From: Cunninghamia lanceolata
Taxonomy: Eukaryota > Streptophyta > Pinopsida > Cupressales > Cupressaceae
Direction of reading: 5' to 3'
DNA: 64,000 bases
Assembly (NCBI GenBank): GCA_027924645.1
Contig: BSBN01001362.1
Location: 496,001 to 560,000, forward strand
In this document: in pieces, positions 1 through 10,844 of the stretch
Layout: each line of letters begins with the position of its first letter
Position numbering within the stretch: the stretch's first letter is position 1
Program-made: the position numbers and the translations under genes
Notes under the pieces: generated by a model
Seen by the model: the letters and a program-made list of their open reading frames with translations, nothing else
Told to the model about the DNA's origin: nothing
Database searches by the model: none

Positions 1-380
1 TCAAACTTTTATCAAAGGGGTATGGTGCAATATCTTCCAAAGAGTAGGTTTTAGTGTTTGTACCCATTTTGAGATCCAACATTTGTTTCTTTAGACCCTC
101 GAGTTCTTTCCTCATTTCTTCCATAGGAGTACTTTGGTCTATGGTTTTCTTTCCTTTATCTTCTGCATTTGGGTCTTGGGTTTTCTTTCCCCTTTCATGA
201 TCATCCTCTACGTTTTCCAAGACTAGCAAGATGATAGAAAAACTTATTAGGGTCTGCATGGAGCACTTTCTCTACTAAGAATTGGAATTTCTAATCTTGG
301 ATGCTTCCTTGATAGTCTTCGTTAGAGATTTCCTCATCACTATCGTGAGGTGTGAAGATGTGGTTGGATGATCCGGCCAT
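1..380 (-). pseudogene. Gypsy element A: N-terminal gag remnant
   Basis: Reading the minus strand from the ATG at 380, an open but damaged frame runs off the left edge of the window. It begins MAGSSNHIFTP and carries an acidic stretch, then a charged lysine-rich stretch, a short coiled-coil (MEEMRKELEGLKKQM) and the tail SLEDIAPYPFDKSL. The last motif resembles the region just before the capsid-like domain of plant Ty3/Gypsy Gag proteins, which assemble the virus-like particle in the cytoplasm. Two or three in-frame stops (after GSIQD and around KRRG) show that it is dead. It sits directly downstream, in minus sense, of a primer-site candidate and a long LTR. The family call rests on the motif and position only. 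Confidence 0.6.
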
Positions 381-400
381 TTCAAGTTGTTTTTTGTATT

Positions 401-418
401 GAGATCTAGTAAGAACCA
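401..418 (-). other. Primer-binding-site candidate of element A
   Basis: On the minus strand this reads TGGTTCTTACTAGATCTC. It starts with TGG, as expected for pairing with the CCA end of a tRNA, and lies between the LTR end (419 or 426) and the gag ATG at 380. I cannot name the tRNA from the sequence alone. Confidence 0.4.
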
Positions 419-914
419 TGCAAGGTGACATGGGATGAGGTGGGATGGGACAAGAGATTTTGGCAAGGTGCCGATGGAGACTGCTGAGAATAGGATTCGT
501 ATGACAGGATTTGGAAAAAGGACTTTCTCAATCAATGACTCCAAGCAAGACGGTCGATACAAGATAGTAGCCACTAGTAAGGGTACTCGATACCTGTCTT
601 ACTATGTAGGGACTAGTCGTGTTCCAAGACCACTAGCAAAGTTCTGTGACCTACTAGGTTTGCTTGAATCCAAAGTGATATGAAAAAGGGGCCTATGCTG
701 ACCTGATATGGGATAGTTTTTGACTTTTGGACTAGAAAGACTTGATAGAAGGTGAATGGGATGACTAATGAAAGTGAGATTTTGACGTGAAATAGATGGG
801 AAACTGACTGCAAGGCAAGACCTGATCTCTGATTTTGAAATTAGACTAAAATGGGTACTCAGAACTCGTAAAAATTTTCCCTCAAAAATTATACAAGTGC
901 TCATTGTCGTGTAT

Positions 915-1090
915 GTGTTGAAACAGATGCGCTGCAAGATTTGATATATGTGCCGTAAGTCGCAATAAATGCGCTGGACTGGTAAAATGGATATGCGCTA
1001 GAACAGTCAATAAAAGCGCTAAAAGTCACTACAAATGCGCCAAAAGTTAGTACAGATGCGTAGGAATAGAGGACGGATGTGCCGCTCTGG
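915..1090. repeat. Degenerate short-unit array with ATGCGC core
   Basis: The core ATGCGC(T/C), with variants ATGTGCC and AAGCGCT, recurs at irregular 20-30 bp steps, usually preceded by A-rich spacers such as ACAGATGCGCT or TAAATGCGCT. About eight units can be made out. The sister array at 2285-2562 has the same orientation. Confidence 0.6.
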
Positions 1091-1483
1091 CTTTTCTCAA
1101 TATTTTTGCAAATTTTTTGGTGTTTTTGGTTGCAAGAAAGTTTCTTTGATCTAATTTTCTAAATTTATGGCAAGAAAACACAGCAAACAAAAAGAATTTT
1201 TTTATGGTTTTTTTTTTGTGATTTTTTTGACTCTTTTTGGACTAAAAGGAAAAAACAAGTACAAAATCCTAGGCTTCAAATGGATAACAAGGGTTTTTGG
1301 CCACTAGAACAAAGGTGTTTAATGAAGGAAACCGTTCGAGTGGTTATACATGCGGCAGCACTACTCTCCGTTATGGAGTCTCCCAGCCTACAAGGGTTGC
1401 GCCTTGGAGGGTTTTGGGGGAGGTTGGCTGTTGGTATAACACAACTTCACTTGTTGTTTGGAGCTTTCACTCCAAACACAATG

Positions 1484-1492
1484 TATTTATAG
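1484..1492 (-). promoter_or_regulatory. TATA-like box in LTR of element A
   Basis: CTATAAATA on the minus strand, about 1.05 kb upstream of the inferred LTR/primer-site junction. Its orientation matches that of the element A gag remnant. A transcription start would be expected some 30 bp downstream (toward lower coordinates). Confidence 0.35.
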
Positions 1493-1738
1493 TGGCTTCG
1501 AAGGACTTGGCGTCTAGCCTGTTACCACTTAGGGTCATTCCTACTTGGATCAACGGTATCCAAGAGCAGGCCCCTCTAAAGGAAAAACACATGTGAAAAT
1601 GATATGTCTGGCATTTTGATCACCCAAGATAGGGGAGAGTATAGGCCTGGTATCATTCCCAAAACATAGAATACAGTGGTTCTTTCCCCCTAGTTAAAAT
1701 GAAAAAAACTAGATGAGCTATCTACTTGGGCAAGCACA

Positions 1739-2060
1739 GAACTTTGAAGTGATTTGCAAGATAGCAATGGTCCAATTTTAACCAAAATAGCAATGATGAG
1801 TTCAATTTTTAACCACGATAGCACGAGTTGTTAACTTTGAAGTGATGGTCAATCAAGATAGCAATGGTTCAGTTTTAACCCAGATAGCGATGATGAGTTC
1901 AATTTTTAACCACGATAGCACGAGTTGTTAACTTTGAAGTGATGGTCAATCGAGATAGCAATGGTTTAGTTTTAACCTAGATAGCAATGATGAGTTCAAT
2001 TTTATTCCAGATAGCAATAAATTTGAAAAGATAGCAGTGTTGCAATGCAAGATAGCAATG
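1739..2060. repeat. 93-97 bp tandem repeat (about three units)
   Basis: The marker ACTTTGAAGTGAT occurs at 1741, 1834 and 1931, giving periods of 93 and 97 bp. Each unit contains the sub-motif GATAGCAATG(G/A) two or three times, alternating with TTCAATTTTTAACC, so there is a shorter period nested in the larger one. The array decays into isolated GATAGCA copies by 2060. Confidence 0.75.
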
Positions 2061-2284
2061 ATTCAATTACCACTTTCCTATTTTAAAACTATGTGAGATT
2101 TGCATGAGCATTCGTTTTACTTTCCCTTTGAGAAATTGCAATGTGAGCTAACAAGTGCAACTATATGAAACTAAACCAGAACCTAGCCTACAAAATAGAT
2201 CAAGAGAGTTTCTGCAAAAGACGTTAGCATTAGCAAAAATCTTCCTAGAAAAACCCTAAAATCACTGCCTACAATAGAAGCATC

Positions 2285-2562
2285 GCTTCAGAGACTGGAT
2301 GCGCAGAAACAGTCAACAAAAGTGCTACATAACATATGTGCTGAAACAGACAGTAAATGTGTAGAAATAAAGTGTAAATCAATCTGATGTATGCACCGTC
2401 TTAGAGGGTAAAAGCACTGTAACAGTGTGTATATGCGCTACGTGAACTGATGCGCCGTTACAGGTGGTATATGCGCTAAAATAGTGAACGTATAAGTTGA
2501 TTAAACAAATGTACCGTGACAGGTAACAGATGCATGTTAGGAATTGACAGATGCGCTATTTC
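2285..2562. repeat. Second degenerate ATGCGC array
   Basis: Same core and orientation as the array at 915-1090, with roughly ten more degraded units (ATGCGC, ATGTGC, ATGCACC, ATGTACC). The spacers often contain ACAG or GTAACAG. The two arrays are separated by about 1.2 kb of sequence including the 93-97 bp repeat. Confidence 0.55.
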
Positions 2563-3159
2563 CTCCTGTGTACGGCCTTCTAAAACACAAAAACTCAATT
2601 TTTGGGTTAGATTTGGGGCTAGGCCCCATGGTGAGCTCAAAAATGTTAGGGTAAAAATAAGATAAATTCAATTTAATAACATAAACCCAAACATCAATAG
2701 AATATGAAGGAAAAGGAGATTCAAATAACAAACAAATGATACTTACAACCTTTACCTTGCATCTTCCATTGGTTTCCTATCAAAATTCTCCTTGTGTGTA
2801 TGAAATAGGGCCCTCAATGACAGCACTTCTTTGCTTTGTCAAGAATGTCGATTGAGAATGGCTATGGTAATGTCGTAATGAAGAGAAGCTTCACAACGAT
2901 AGTAGTGCGTAGTGTGTAGTAACAAAAAGCGTGATCACAAGCAATGAAGGAATTGGTGCCAAAGGCGCACTGTAATTCCTGCAAAGTAACAATACTTAAA
3001 GCTTGGATGAATAGAAATGGAAGAATAGGGTTCAATTTATAGACTTGGGAGAATGAAGATCAATGGTATAGAAAGAATGAGAAGATCAATGGTTGAGAAC
3101 AGTTGAGGAACGTGCAACGAATAAGAAGAAGACAAGTGTCTTATCATAAATTAGAAAGC

Positions 3160-3690
3160 TTTTTTCTAATTTAAGAGATATTGATAAAAACAAGATTGAT
3201 TGAATAGATAACTCAACTTAAGATTTGCTTTTGCATGATTTGAGAGAAATTAAATAATAAATTATTTAATTTTGTGTGCATGGAGAAGAAGACTTATTTT
3301 TAGAAGCTTTGCAAGATATTTTGAAGAATTAGAAGATAAGAAAGCAAATTAAATAAATAAATTTATTTAATTGTTGTGCATGATTTTGGAAGAATAAATA
3401 AAATATTTGATTGTATTTTATTTTTGGTGATTGAGAGGATTTAAATAAATTTGATTTGATTTATTCAAATTTGGAAGAATGATTTGATTTAATTAAATAA
3501 TTGAGAATTATTTAATTGTTTGGAAGAATTTAATTAAATAAAGGATTTTATTTAATTTTGACTTTAGAAGAGATAATTAAATATTTTGATATTTAATTAA
3601 TTTAGAGGAATGTGAATCAAATAGATAAATTTGGTTATTTATTTATTGATAGAGGAATTAGAAGGGAATAAATATTAAGAATATTTATCT
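3160..3690. repeat. AT-rich low-complexity block
   Basis: Repeated variants of AATTAAATAAATT and GATTTGATTTATT, with almost no C, near what would be the U3 start of the element A LTR. No coding signal. Confidence 0.6.
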
Positions 3691-3706
3691 AGACCGAATC
3701 GTGTCA

Positions 3707-4104
3707 TTTTTAGGCGTATACAGTACTAATAATCTATTTTCTAAAGAAATGGTTACAAGGTTGAATTTGAAAAGAATAGAGCATCCGCATCCATATAGGA
3801 TTGCTTGGTTACAAAAAGATCATAAAGCTTTGGTCAATGAACAATGTTGGGTAAAGATTAAGATTGGAGATTATCATGATGAAGTGTTATGTGACATTAT
3901 GCACCTATGGATGTATGTCACTTGTTATTGGGAAGGTCATGGCAGTATGATAGGAGTGCTATTCATGATGGTTGTGCTAACACTTATTCTTTGACAAGAG
4001 ATAGAGTGAGACATAAGTTGAAACATGTGAGAGAAGTAGAAGAAATGGTATGTAGCAATGCTAGAATTTGTTTGGTAGATGGCAAAAAAAATTTGATTGA
4101 ATGA
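3707..4104 (+). pseudogene. Element B protease remnant
   Basis: Two frames together give the C-terminal half of a plant Gypsy aspartic protease: STNNLFSKEMV followed by HPHPYRIAWLQK, then DVCHLLLGRSWQYDR, the ILGRPW-type motif near the protease C-terminus. The frame shifts by one base near 3900. The catalytic DSG triad lies upstream and has been cut off or mutated at the junction with element A. In a live element this enzyme would cleave the Gag-Pol polyprotein in the particle. Confidence 0.75.
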
Positions 4105-4139
4105 AGCACAAACATATGTGCTTTTCCTTGATTCCTAAA

Positions 4140-5284
4140 ATGAGAAAAGAAGAAGGAGAAGATGTCCTTACAAAAATTTCAAATTTGTTGGATGAATTCT
4201 AAGATATTGTTTCATATAATGTACCTGAAAGTTTGCCACCAATGAGAAGCATAATTCATCATATGGATTTGATACCAAGAGCTAGTTTTCCTAACAAGGT
4301 AACCCATAGAATGACTCCTATAGAAAATGAAGAGTTGAATAGACAAGTTCAAGAATTGTTAAAAAATGGGACTAATTAGAGAGAGTTTGAGTCCATGTGT
4401 GGTACATGCAGTACTAGAACCTAACAAGGATGGAGAATGGAGGATGTGTACTAATTCTAGGGCCATCAAAAAAATCACAATCAAGTACATATTTTTTTTC
4501 CAAGGATGGATGATATCATGGACTACCTAAGTGTAATGAATTACTTCACAAAGATATATTTGAAGAGTGGATATCACCAAATCAGGATATGGGAAGGAGA
4601 TGAATGGAAAATAGCATTCAAGACAAAAGGACGGTATGAGTGGTTAGTGATGTCATTCAGGCTAACCAATGCACTAAGCACTTTCGTTAGGCTTGTAAAC
4701 AACGTACTCCACCTAAATTTTTGGGTAAGTTTATTATTGTCTACTTAGATGATATTCTAATTTTAAAAAAACTTTGGAGGAACATTTTATGCATGTTCAT
4801 AGAGTTTTTGAGAGGTTGAGAGAAGAGAAATTCTTGATAAATTTGAAAAAGTGTGGCCTGGTGAAGAAAGAGTTAGTGTACCTAGGATTTGTGATCTCAC
4901 CTAAGGGTCTTAAGATGGATCCAAATAAAGTAAGGGCTATCATAGAATAGCCTACACCAAAAAGTATTACTAATATAATATCATTTCATGGATTGACTAG
5001 TTTTTATAGAAAGTTCATTAAAAAAATTAGCAGCATATGTGCATCATTAACTGAAACAATGAGAGGAGATAGAAAAGAATGTAAGTGGACCATAGGGGCA
5101 ACCAAGAGTTTTGATTTGTTGAAGCAAAGAGTTACAGAGAAACTTTTTTTAGCACTTCCAAATTTTAACAAGTTATTTCAAGTATATTGTGATGCTAGTG
5201 GCAATACAATAAGAGCAAAATTAAGTCACGAAGGAAGGTCCATTACATATTTTAATGAAAAAATCAATGATACTAGAAAGAAGT
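4140..5284 (+). pseudogene. Element B reverse transcriptase and RNase H start
   Basis: The block contains recognisable RT landmarks: a fingers region around [28 protein letters not shown] (normally F-x-K-x-DL-x-SGYHQIR), and the catalytic YLDDI at 4742-4753. It is followed by the connection and RNase H opening (FYRKFIKKIS, FQVYCDASG, ITYFNEKINDTRKK). Stops and a frame change near 4745 inactivate it. The last codons are cut at 5284 by element C and resume after 7448 with YYAYDQEFYAIVQAL, typical of chromovirus RNase H. Confidence 0.8.
5278..5284. other. Target-site duplication, left copy, of element C
   Basis: AAGAAGT here and at 7448-7454. Removing one copy plus element C restores the Gypsy B reading frame across the junction, which confirms both edges. 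Confidence 0.85.
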
Positions 5285-5349
5285 GTATATTCTATAAACC
5301 AGAATGCAAACAAGAACAAAAGAGACCCTATTCCAATGTCTACATAACT
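5285..5349 (+). repeat. Left terminal inverted repeat of element C
   Basis: Pairs with 7383-7447. The outermost six bases GTATAT match exactly; the region from AGAATGC to ACATAACT matches with only a few differences. Confidence 0.85.
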
Positions 5350-7049
5350 GATGCAGAGGTAAATATCATAACTCAGTCTCTCAATTTCACTCCTCCATAG
5401 ACTGTTCTTCATGTGCAACCATAGCACTCACACTATAACCAATCAACTCAAACTTGTTCAACACATTACCTAAACAAGGTCTCTGACCCAATAACTTCAT
5501 ACTACATCTTCCAAGATGCCCAACTTCGATCAAAACTTTATTCAACCACTATGCAGGATAGCAAACTTCAACACTGTTTATTCAGGACAGTCACACACTT
5601 CTATCTCTAAGAAGACAGTCAGGGTACCCTCCTTGGGGTGATCTCCATTGACACAATTCCAATTCCAAATAACCAACCAACTCAACAATATACCTAACAC
5701 TTAATTGCCTTCAATGACAAAGCAAACAAACTCACCAAACTTACCTTTTCTTTCTTGGTTAAGACAGCTGTCCTTCACTCTGAACTCCTAACACTGATTC
5801 TGCAGGGTTTCTCACATGCCCAGACTCACCATTCCCAATCTCCTACCCCTGCAACCTTCACAAGGCTATGGACAAACTATTTCACATCCCCTTCCATTGA
5901 TTGGTGAGGTCTTATATCAACAAATTGATGGAAAAATTGAGAAATTCCACTAAAACCTAAGCTAGGGTCTTATAAAACCAAGATCTAAAGAAATCTTTGT
6001 TATTTCCTCCTATATGAGTTTCAAATCCTCAAATCAACTTCAAAGACAGCTAACATCTTAAACTTACTAATCAACTCATGCAATGGAGTTAACAATTCCG
6101 TACCTCTTCATAGTACGGACTGTCACAAAGGAAAAATCAGAAAATTGTCACTAAAAAAAATAGTCTGGGGGAAAGTGTGAATATCTCTCCAAATTCTTAC
6201 TGTCAGAACCTCAAATCACCTGCACAAGATTGTTAATACTTCCCACTAACTGACCATCACCAGCAACCTCCAACTCCAGGCCATACATGTACGGAATAGT
6301 GCATAAAACAGCAAATTTTCTTGATTGTAAATAGCAGATTTAATACAGTTTAAAGGTTAACAGTGGTTTCTCCCTCCAATGTTATTGTCAAGACTTCCAA
6401 TAAGATCCATTACCAAGCTAACTCAATACTCTATTCATCCATTTCAAAAATATGCTATGACTATTCCATACAAAATCAAGTACGGCCGTAAAAAGCAGAA
6501 AAAAACTCAGAAAAAAATAGAAAAACAACTGTTCTTTTCTATTTCTTTCCTCTCCACTGAATAGTCTCTAGACAATGAATCATATTTGGCTTCAAATAGC
6601 CTTCTACAAAGCATGGAGTCATTTGGAATTCCCTATAACTCCTCAACCATCGAATTCTTCATGATTTTGTAACTGCAGCTTTAAAATTGTTTTTAGAAAC
6701 TTGTCTTCTTCCACCGGTTGTTTTGGTTTATTCTTGCTTTTTGAAACATTTGGATTAATCTTTGGCAAGGTTCTAATCTTCCACATAACCCTTGGCATGC
6801 CTTTAAAGGCTTACAACATGAATTTTTAAATTACTAACTTGTATAAACATTAAAATTCAAATGACTCCCTATGACTACAAGACTGTCCTACCTAGGACCA
6901 ATAACCTAACAATAGTAGATTCTAGTTATTTGGACATAGTCCATTACAAGCATGACTACAAGCCTCATTACAACCATTTGATGGTCTCAAGGACCTCATT
7001 AAGCAAAACAAACATAAATAAACCCTGATGTGAAGGTGCTCCTGCACCA

Positions 7050-7116
7050 ATAACTCAAGAAATAATTGCAATACTCAATAATTGAAAGCAAACAATAATG
7101 CAAGTTACCACACTAC
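7050..7116 (+). repeat. Subterminal inverted repeat, left arm
   Basis: Begins ATAACTCAAGAAATAAT and ends CCACACTAC. Its reverse complement is at 7322-7387 with roughly 85% identity by eye, so the right end of element C could fold into a large hairpin with a 205 bp loop. Confidence 0.75.
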
Positions 7117-7321
7117 AAGGAAACATAAAACCCAATTTTGTGTCAAAGAAAAATAATAAACATGGTTTAGGATATGTAAAGGAGGTACCATGATCCTCGA
7201 ACATTGAGTTTATTCTCGACGAAGTAGCGAAAGTTTTTCCTGTAGTTGCGATTTCTAATGAGGATACCATTGATGACTCCTACTTACACCTCACTGACTT
7301 ATTTCATGAGACTTCTATATC

Positions 7322-7387
7322 GTAGTGTGGCAACTTTCATTATTGTTTGATTTGGATTATTGAGTATTGTGATTGTTTCTTGAGTTA
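7322..7387 (-). repeat. Subterminal inverted repeat, right arm
   Basis: Reverse complement of 7050-7116. It runs directly into the right terminal repeat (7383-7447), so the right end of the element is a compound inverted structure that the left end lacks. Confidence 0.75.
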
Positions 7388-7447
7388 TGTAGACATTAGA
7401 ATAGGGTCTCTTTTGTTCTTATTTGCATTCTAATTTCTAGCATATAC
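7383..7447 (-). repeat. Right terminal inverted repeat of element C
   Basis: Reverse complement of 5285-5349. It ends GCATATAC at 7447 and is followed by the second AAGAAGT duplication at 7448-7454. Confidence 0.85.
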
Positions 7448-8390
7448 AAGAAGTATTATGCTTATGATCAAGAATTTTATGCTATTGTTCAAGCATTAAA
7501 GAAATGGAGACTTTAACTTTTTGTAAGAAATTTATTTTATACACTGATCATCAAGCTTTACAATATTTGAATAGCTAGGCGAAGTTAAATCTAAGATATT
7601 TGAAATGGATCAAATTTTTGCAAAGCTATACATTTATGTTGAAGTATAGAAGTGGAAGGTCTAATAGAGTTGTGGATGCTTTGAGTAGGAGACAAAATTT
7701 GTTGGCAGAGATGAGAATTGAAGTTGTTGGGTTTGAAGAAATTAAACATTTGTATCGAGAAGATCCATATTTTTAGAGGCATGGAAAGCTTGCCTAGAAC
7801 CTATCACCATGGATAGAACACAATGGCTGGATTATATAATCCAAGATGGCATGTTATCCAGATAAATTCAGTTATGCATTCCAAGAATTTCCATGAGAGA
7901 GAACTTGATAAAAGAAAAGCACGGTGGTGGATTAGCAAGACATTTTGGGAGAGACAAGATAGTTGCCTTAGTAAGTGAGAACTATTATTGCCATAGTTGT
8001 ATCAAGATGTGAAAAAGTTTGTATAGAGTTGCAGCGTATGTCAAATGGCTAAGGGAAAGAGTCAAAATACTAGTTTATATCAGCCTTTACCTATACCAAA
8101 AAGACCATGGGAAGACATAAGTATGGATTTTGTACTTGGTTTACTAAGGACTCAAAGAGGTCATGATTCCATTTTTTTGGTGGTTGATAGATTTTCCAAG
8201 ATGGCACATTTCATTCCTTTCCAAAAGACAAATGATGCAATTCATATTACAGAGATATTTTTCAAAGAAGTGGTTAGACTTCATGGTCTACCCAAGAGCA
8301 TAGTTTCAGATAGAGATACCAAATTTGTTGGATATTTTTGGAGGACATTGTGGAAGAATCTAAAAATAGATTTGAATTTTAGTTATTCAT
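7448..8390 (+). pseudogene. Element B RNase H end and integrase N-terminal part
   Basis: Starts with the second target copy of element C and continues RNase H (YAYDQEFYAIVQAL, then TDHQAL across a frameshift, and VVDALSRR). Next come a decayed integrase zinc region (the block before [12 protein letters not shown], with a stop) and the start of the catalytic core: [15 protein letters not shown] carries the first Asp and [13 protein letters not shown] the second. The longest intact piece is 8045-8413. Integrase would insert the cDNA into chromatin. The frame ends at about 8390, where block D is inserted, and the core resumes at about 11217. Confidence 0.8.
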
Positions 8391-8969
8391 ATTGTTTAAA
8401 ATATTTTCATTGATGTCAAAGAGATTGTTATCATTGATATATAAAGTGTATAGGAGATTGTTGGATTAGTTGTCATTGATGTCAAAGTCATGTCAAGAAG
8501 GAATTCGTTGTCCAAGATTGATGGCAAGATGTATGGATGAGATTGTTGCAAATGTTGTCATTGATGTCAAGAGGGAAATCATTTGTCAAAGAATGTTGTT
8601 TTCGTTAATGTCAAAGGCATATGGGAGATTGTTGTCCGTGAAACGTCAAGCATAGTCTATGGAAGAGAAGTCCAAAATGAATATATTAATGCCAGTCGAA
8701 TCCTTCATGATTAGCACTTATGTACTAAGGCTGACTTCAAAGGGAGAGAGATAAATAAAATAAAATATATGGTGGCCAACTACATAAGAAATCACCCATG
8801 TAAAGGATGCTAAGTGTGGATAAAAGGAAGCAATTAAAAAACATAAAGTATCTATTATATTAAAGATGGCCGACCACATCAAGATGGGCAACCATCCTTG
8901 AAGGAAGATGTTAAGCATATCTCCTTATGTTAATTATTGGAAGAGGCATCTCATTGATAATTCGCCCCC

Positions 8970-9945
8970 AGGCTGTCCCACAATATTGTGTCCCACTTAT
9001 GGGACATCTTGATTTTTTCCTGAAATCACATATTTTTTAGAAAAATTAATGATTTGAGCCTTGAGGTTCCATTTAAAGGGTTCTAATTGAAAGGAGTTAG
9101 ATAAAACCCCCTTAGATCAAACCCCATTGGATAGAACCCTCCTAGTCTTAAATTAAACCCTCGATGGAGTCTCCTCTGCACCTATCAAAATGTTGATAAA
9201 AACCAACTTTGCTTCACCTTTTGGGGGGGGTGGTCAAATGAAGTCATTTATAAATTATATTTTCTAATTATGTAGCCCTTTGTATACACTTTTCAAAAAG
9301 TATACTTTTGAATAATTTAATTTGATTATTATATTTATTTTTTATTTTCTCATGAACATAAGTTTTTCACCGAACAACAAGGTCTCTATTCCACACAAGT
9401 AGAAAAATAAAAAAATAGAGAAATAAATTCTAAAAAATATTTGTGTCCTAGGTATTGATGTCCTTGTTTCAACAAAAAAAAAATTAAATTAAATTTTGAT
9501 ACATACAAAACAAGTTATGTGTTATGGCATAAACCTGTGTCCAAATTATAATTAATCTCACTTCAAAAATTATATAAAAAATATGCAACCAAAAATTATG
9601 AAAAAAATCCATGCCCTACATATTGGTGTTAAAAATCTATATTTTAAAAATTAGAATTTTATCCATTCTATTAAAAAAGTTATGCATTACGACATAAACA
9701 TCACTTTTTAAAAATGTTGTTTACTATAAAAAAACAAGTTATTAAAAATTACGTAAAAAAATTCACAATTTATTTCTATATATACATAATCTACATACAA
9801 AATCTCACAAATCACTAGTTCACATCATCTTTGAATTCTTAATGGTTTAGCTACTATAGGTGTCACAAAGTAAAGATTTGGTTAAAAATGTTGATTTCAA
9901 TGTCCCACTTTGGCCAAAAAGTGGTACACCATATTGTGGGCTGAT
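8970..9945. mobile_element. About 1 kb MITE-like inverted-repeat element inside D
   Basis: The left end, CTGTCCCACAATATTGTG then TCCCACTTATGGGACAT, is an imperfect reverse complement of the right end (GTCCCACTTTGG, AAGTGGTACACCATATTGTGGG). The terminal repeats are about 40 bp. The interior is very AT-rich with repeated TATGCATTACGACATAAA-like motifs and no ORF. I could not define a target duplication because both flanks are C-rich, so the edges are accurate to about 10 bp. Confidence 0.6.
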
Positions 9946-10844
9946 CCCCCCACCCTCCTTAAGGAATATGTCACCCTTGAAGAAGTTGGCCATGAGAGAA
10001 ACACGTTAATAGTTGATTATATGAGATGTTTAATGGAGGTGGATGACCTTCACATGATATCGTGGGTTTAAACTTATAATTAGCAAGGTTGACTCTTTGT
10101 TAATGATGGCTAACTTTTTTATGTTGGCGCCACCTTTCTAATAGAAAACATATGGGCTGACCAAAGATGAAGTAATCAAATATAATTATAGATACTAATG
10201 ACATAGGAGCAACGATCATTATATGTTTAACACAGCACTTGAAGATTATTAAGTAAAGCAGTGATTCTTAAAAAGGACAGTGATTCATTTTTTAAGAGAT
10301 GTATGTTAATTCCTTTGCCAAATAATGCATCCTTTTATATAGCTAACTTCTCTTTGAGAGTAGTGAAGAGGTATGATATGAGATATAAAAGGAATATACG
10401 TGGAGGTTAAAAAAGAAAGCAACACAATGCAATATCATTCAATTTAGAGAAGATCTATAGCAAACCTAAAAGCAGAAAAATCATGAAGAGTAATTTAGAT
10501 CTATATTGAAGAAAGTTGGAGTAGATCTATTGTGAAAAGGGATATATAGAATATGATGTGTGAATGGGATTGAGTATGCTTTTGCAATGAGAAATTACTA
10601 TTTAGAGTAGATCTAAAACAGAAATATAAAGGAAAGCATCGCATTATTTGAGATCGAGTTTGTGAAGGAAAGTTGTTGCATCATCATCAAGTAGACTTGT
10701 GAAAGCATTGCATCATCTACAAACCAAGTCGTGAAGGAAAGCACTTGTGTGATAACCATAAGATCATCTACAAGTAGAGTTGTGAAAGAAAGTGCATCTA
10801 TAATCAGATCTTTGTGAAGACAATATCATCCATTGAATAATTTG

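Larger units (their letters stand above)
419..3706 (-). repeat. 5' LTR of Gypsy element A (about 3.3 kb)
   Basis: The right edge is well placed: the plus strand ends GTGTCA at 3706 and interrupted Gypsy B protein sequence starts at once. The left edge is either 419 (directly next to the primer-site candidate) or 426, where TGACA would mirror the TGTCA at 3706. A TATA-like box lies at 1484-1492 on the minus strand. The second LTR lies outside the window, so direct LTR-LTR comparison is impossible. The length is unusual, but long LTRs are known in gymnosperm Gypsy elements. Internal content: two short-motif arrays, a roughly 95 bp tandem repeat and an AT-rich block. No ORF here looks real. Confidence 0.5.
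5285..7447. mobile_element. Element C: 2.16 kb terminal-inverted-repeat element
   Basis: The first and last 65 bp are imperfect inverted copies, both reading inwards GTATAT then AGAATGCAAA(C/T)AAGAAC and AGAGACCCTATT. They are flanked by a perfect 7 bp direct duplication AAGAAGT. This is the architecture of a cut-and-paste DNA transposon. The interior (about 5400-7040) has no ORF resembling a transposase; the longest open frames are under 100 codons. It is therefore likely a non-autonomous derivative. A 7 bp duplication does not fit the commonest plant superfamilies (hAT 8, Mutator 9, Harbinger 3), so I leave the superfamily open. Confidence 0.8.

Noticed and set aside
915..2562. CRISPR-like look of regularly spaced short cores
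   Set aside because: Spacing and cores are irregular, the context is a plant LTR, and no cas genes are present.
6379..6564. 61-codon ORF within element C as a transposase fragment
   Set aside because: Short, lysine-rich at the end, with no DDE or zinc-finger motif.
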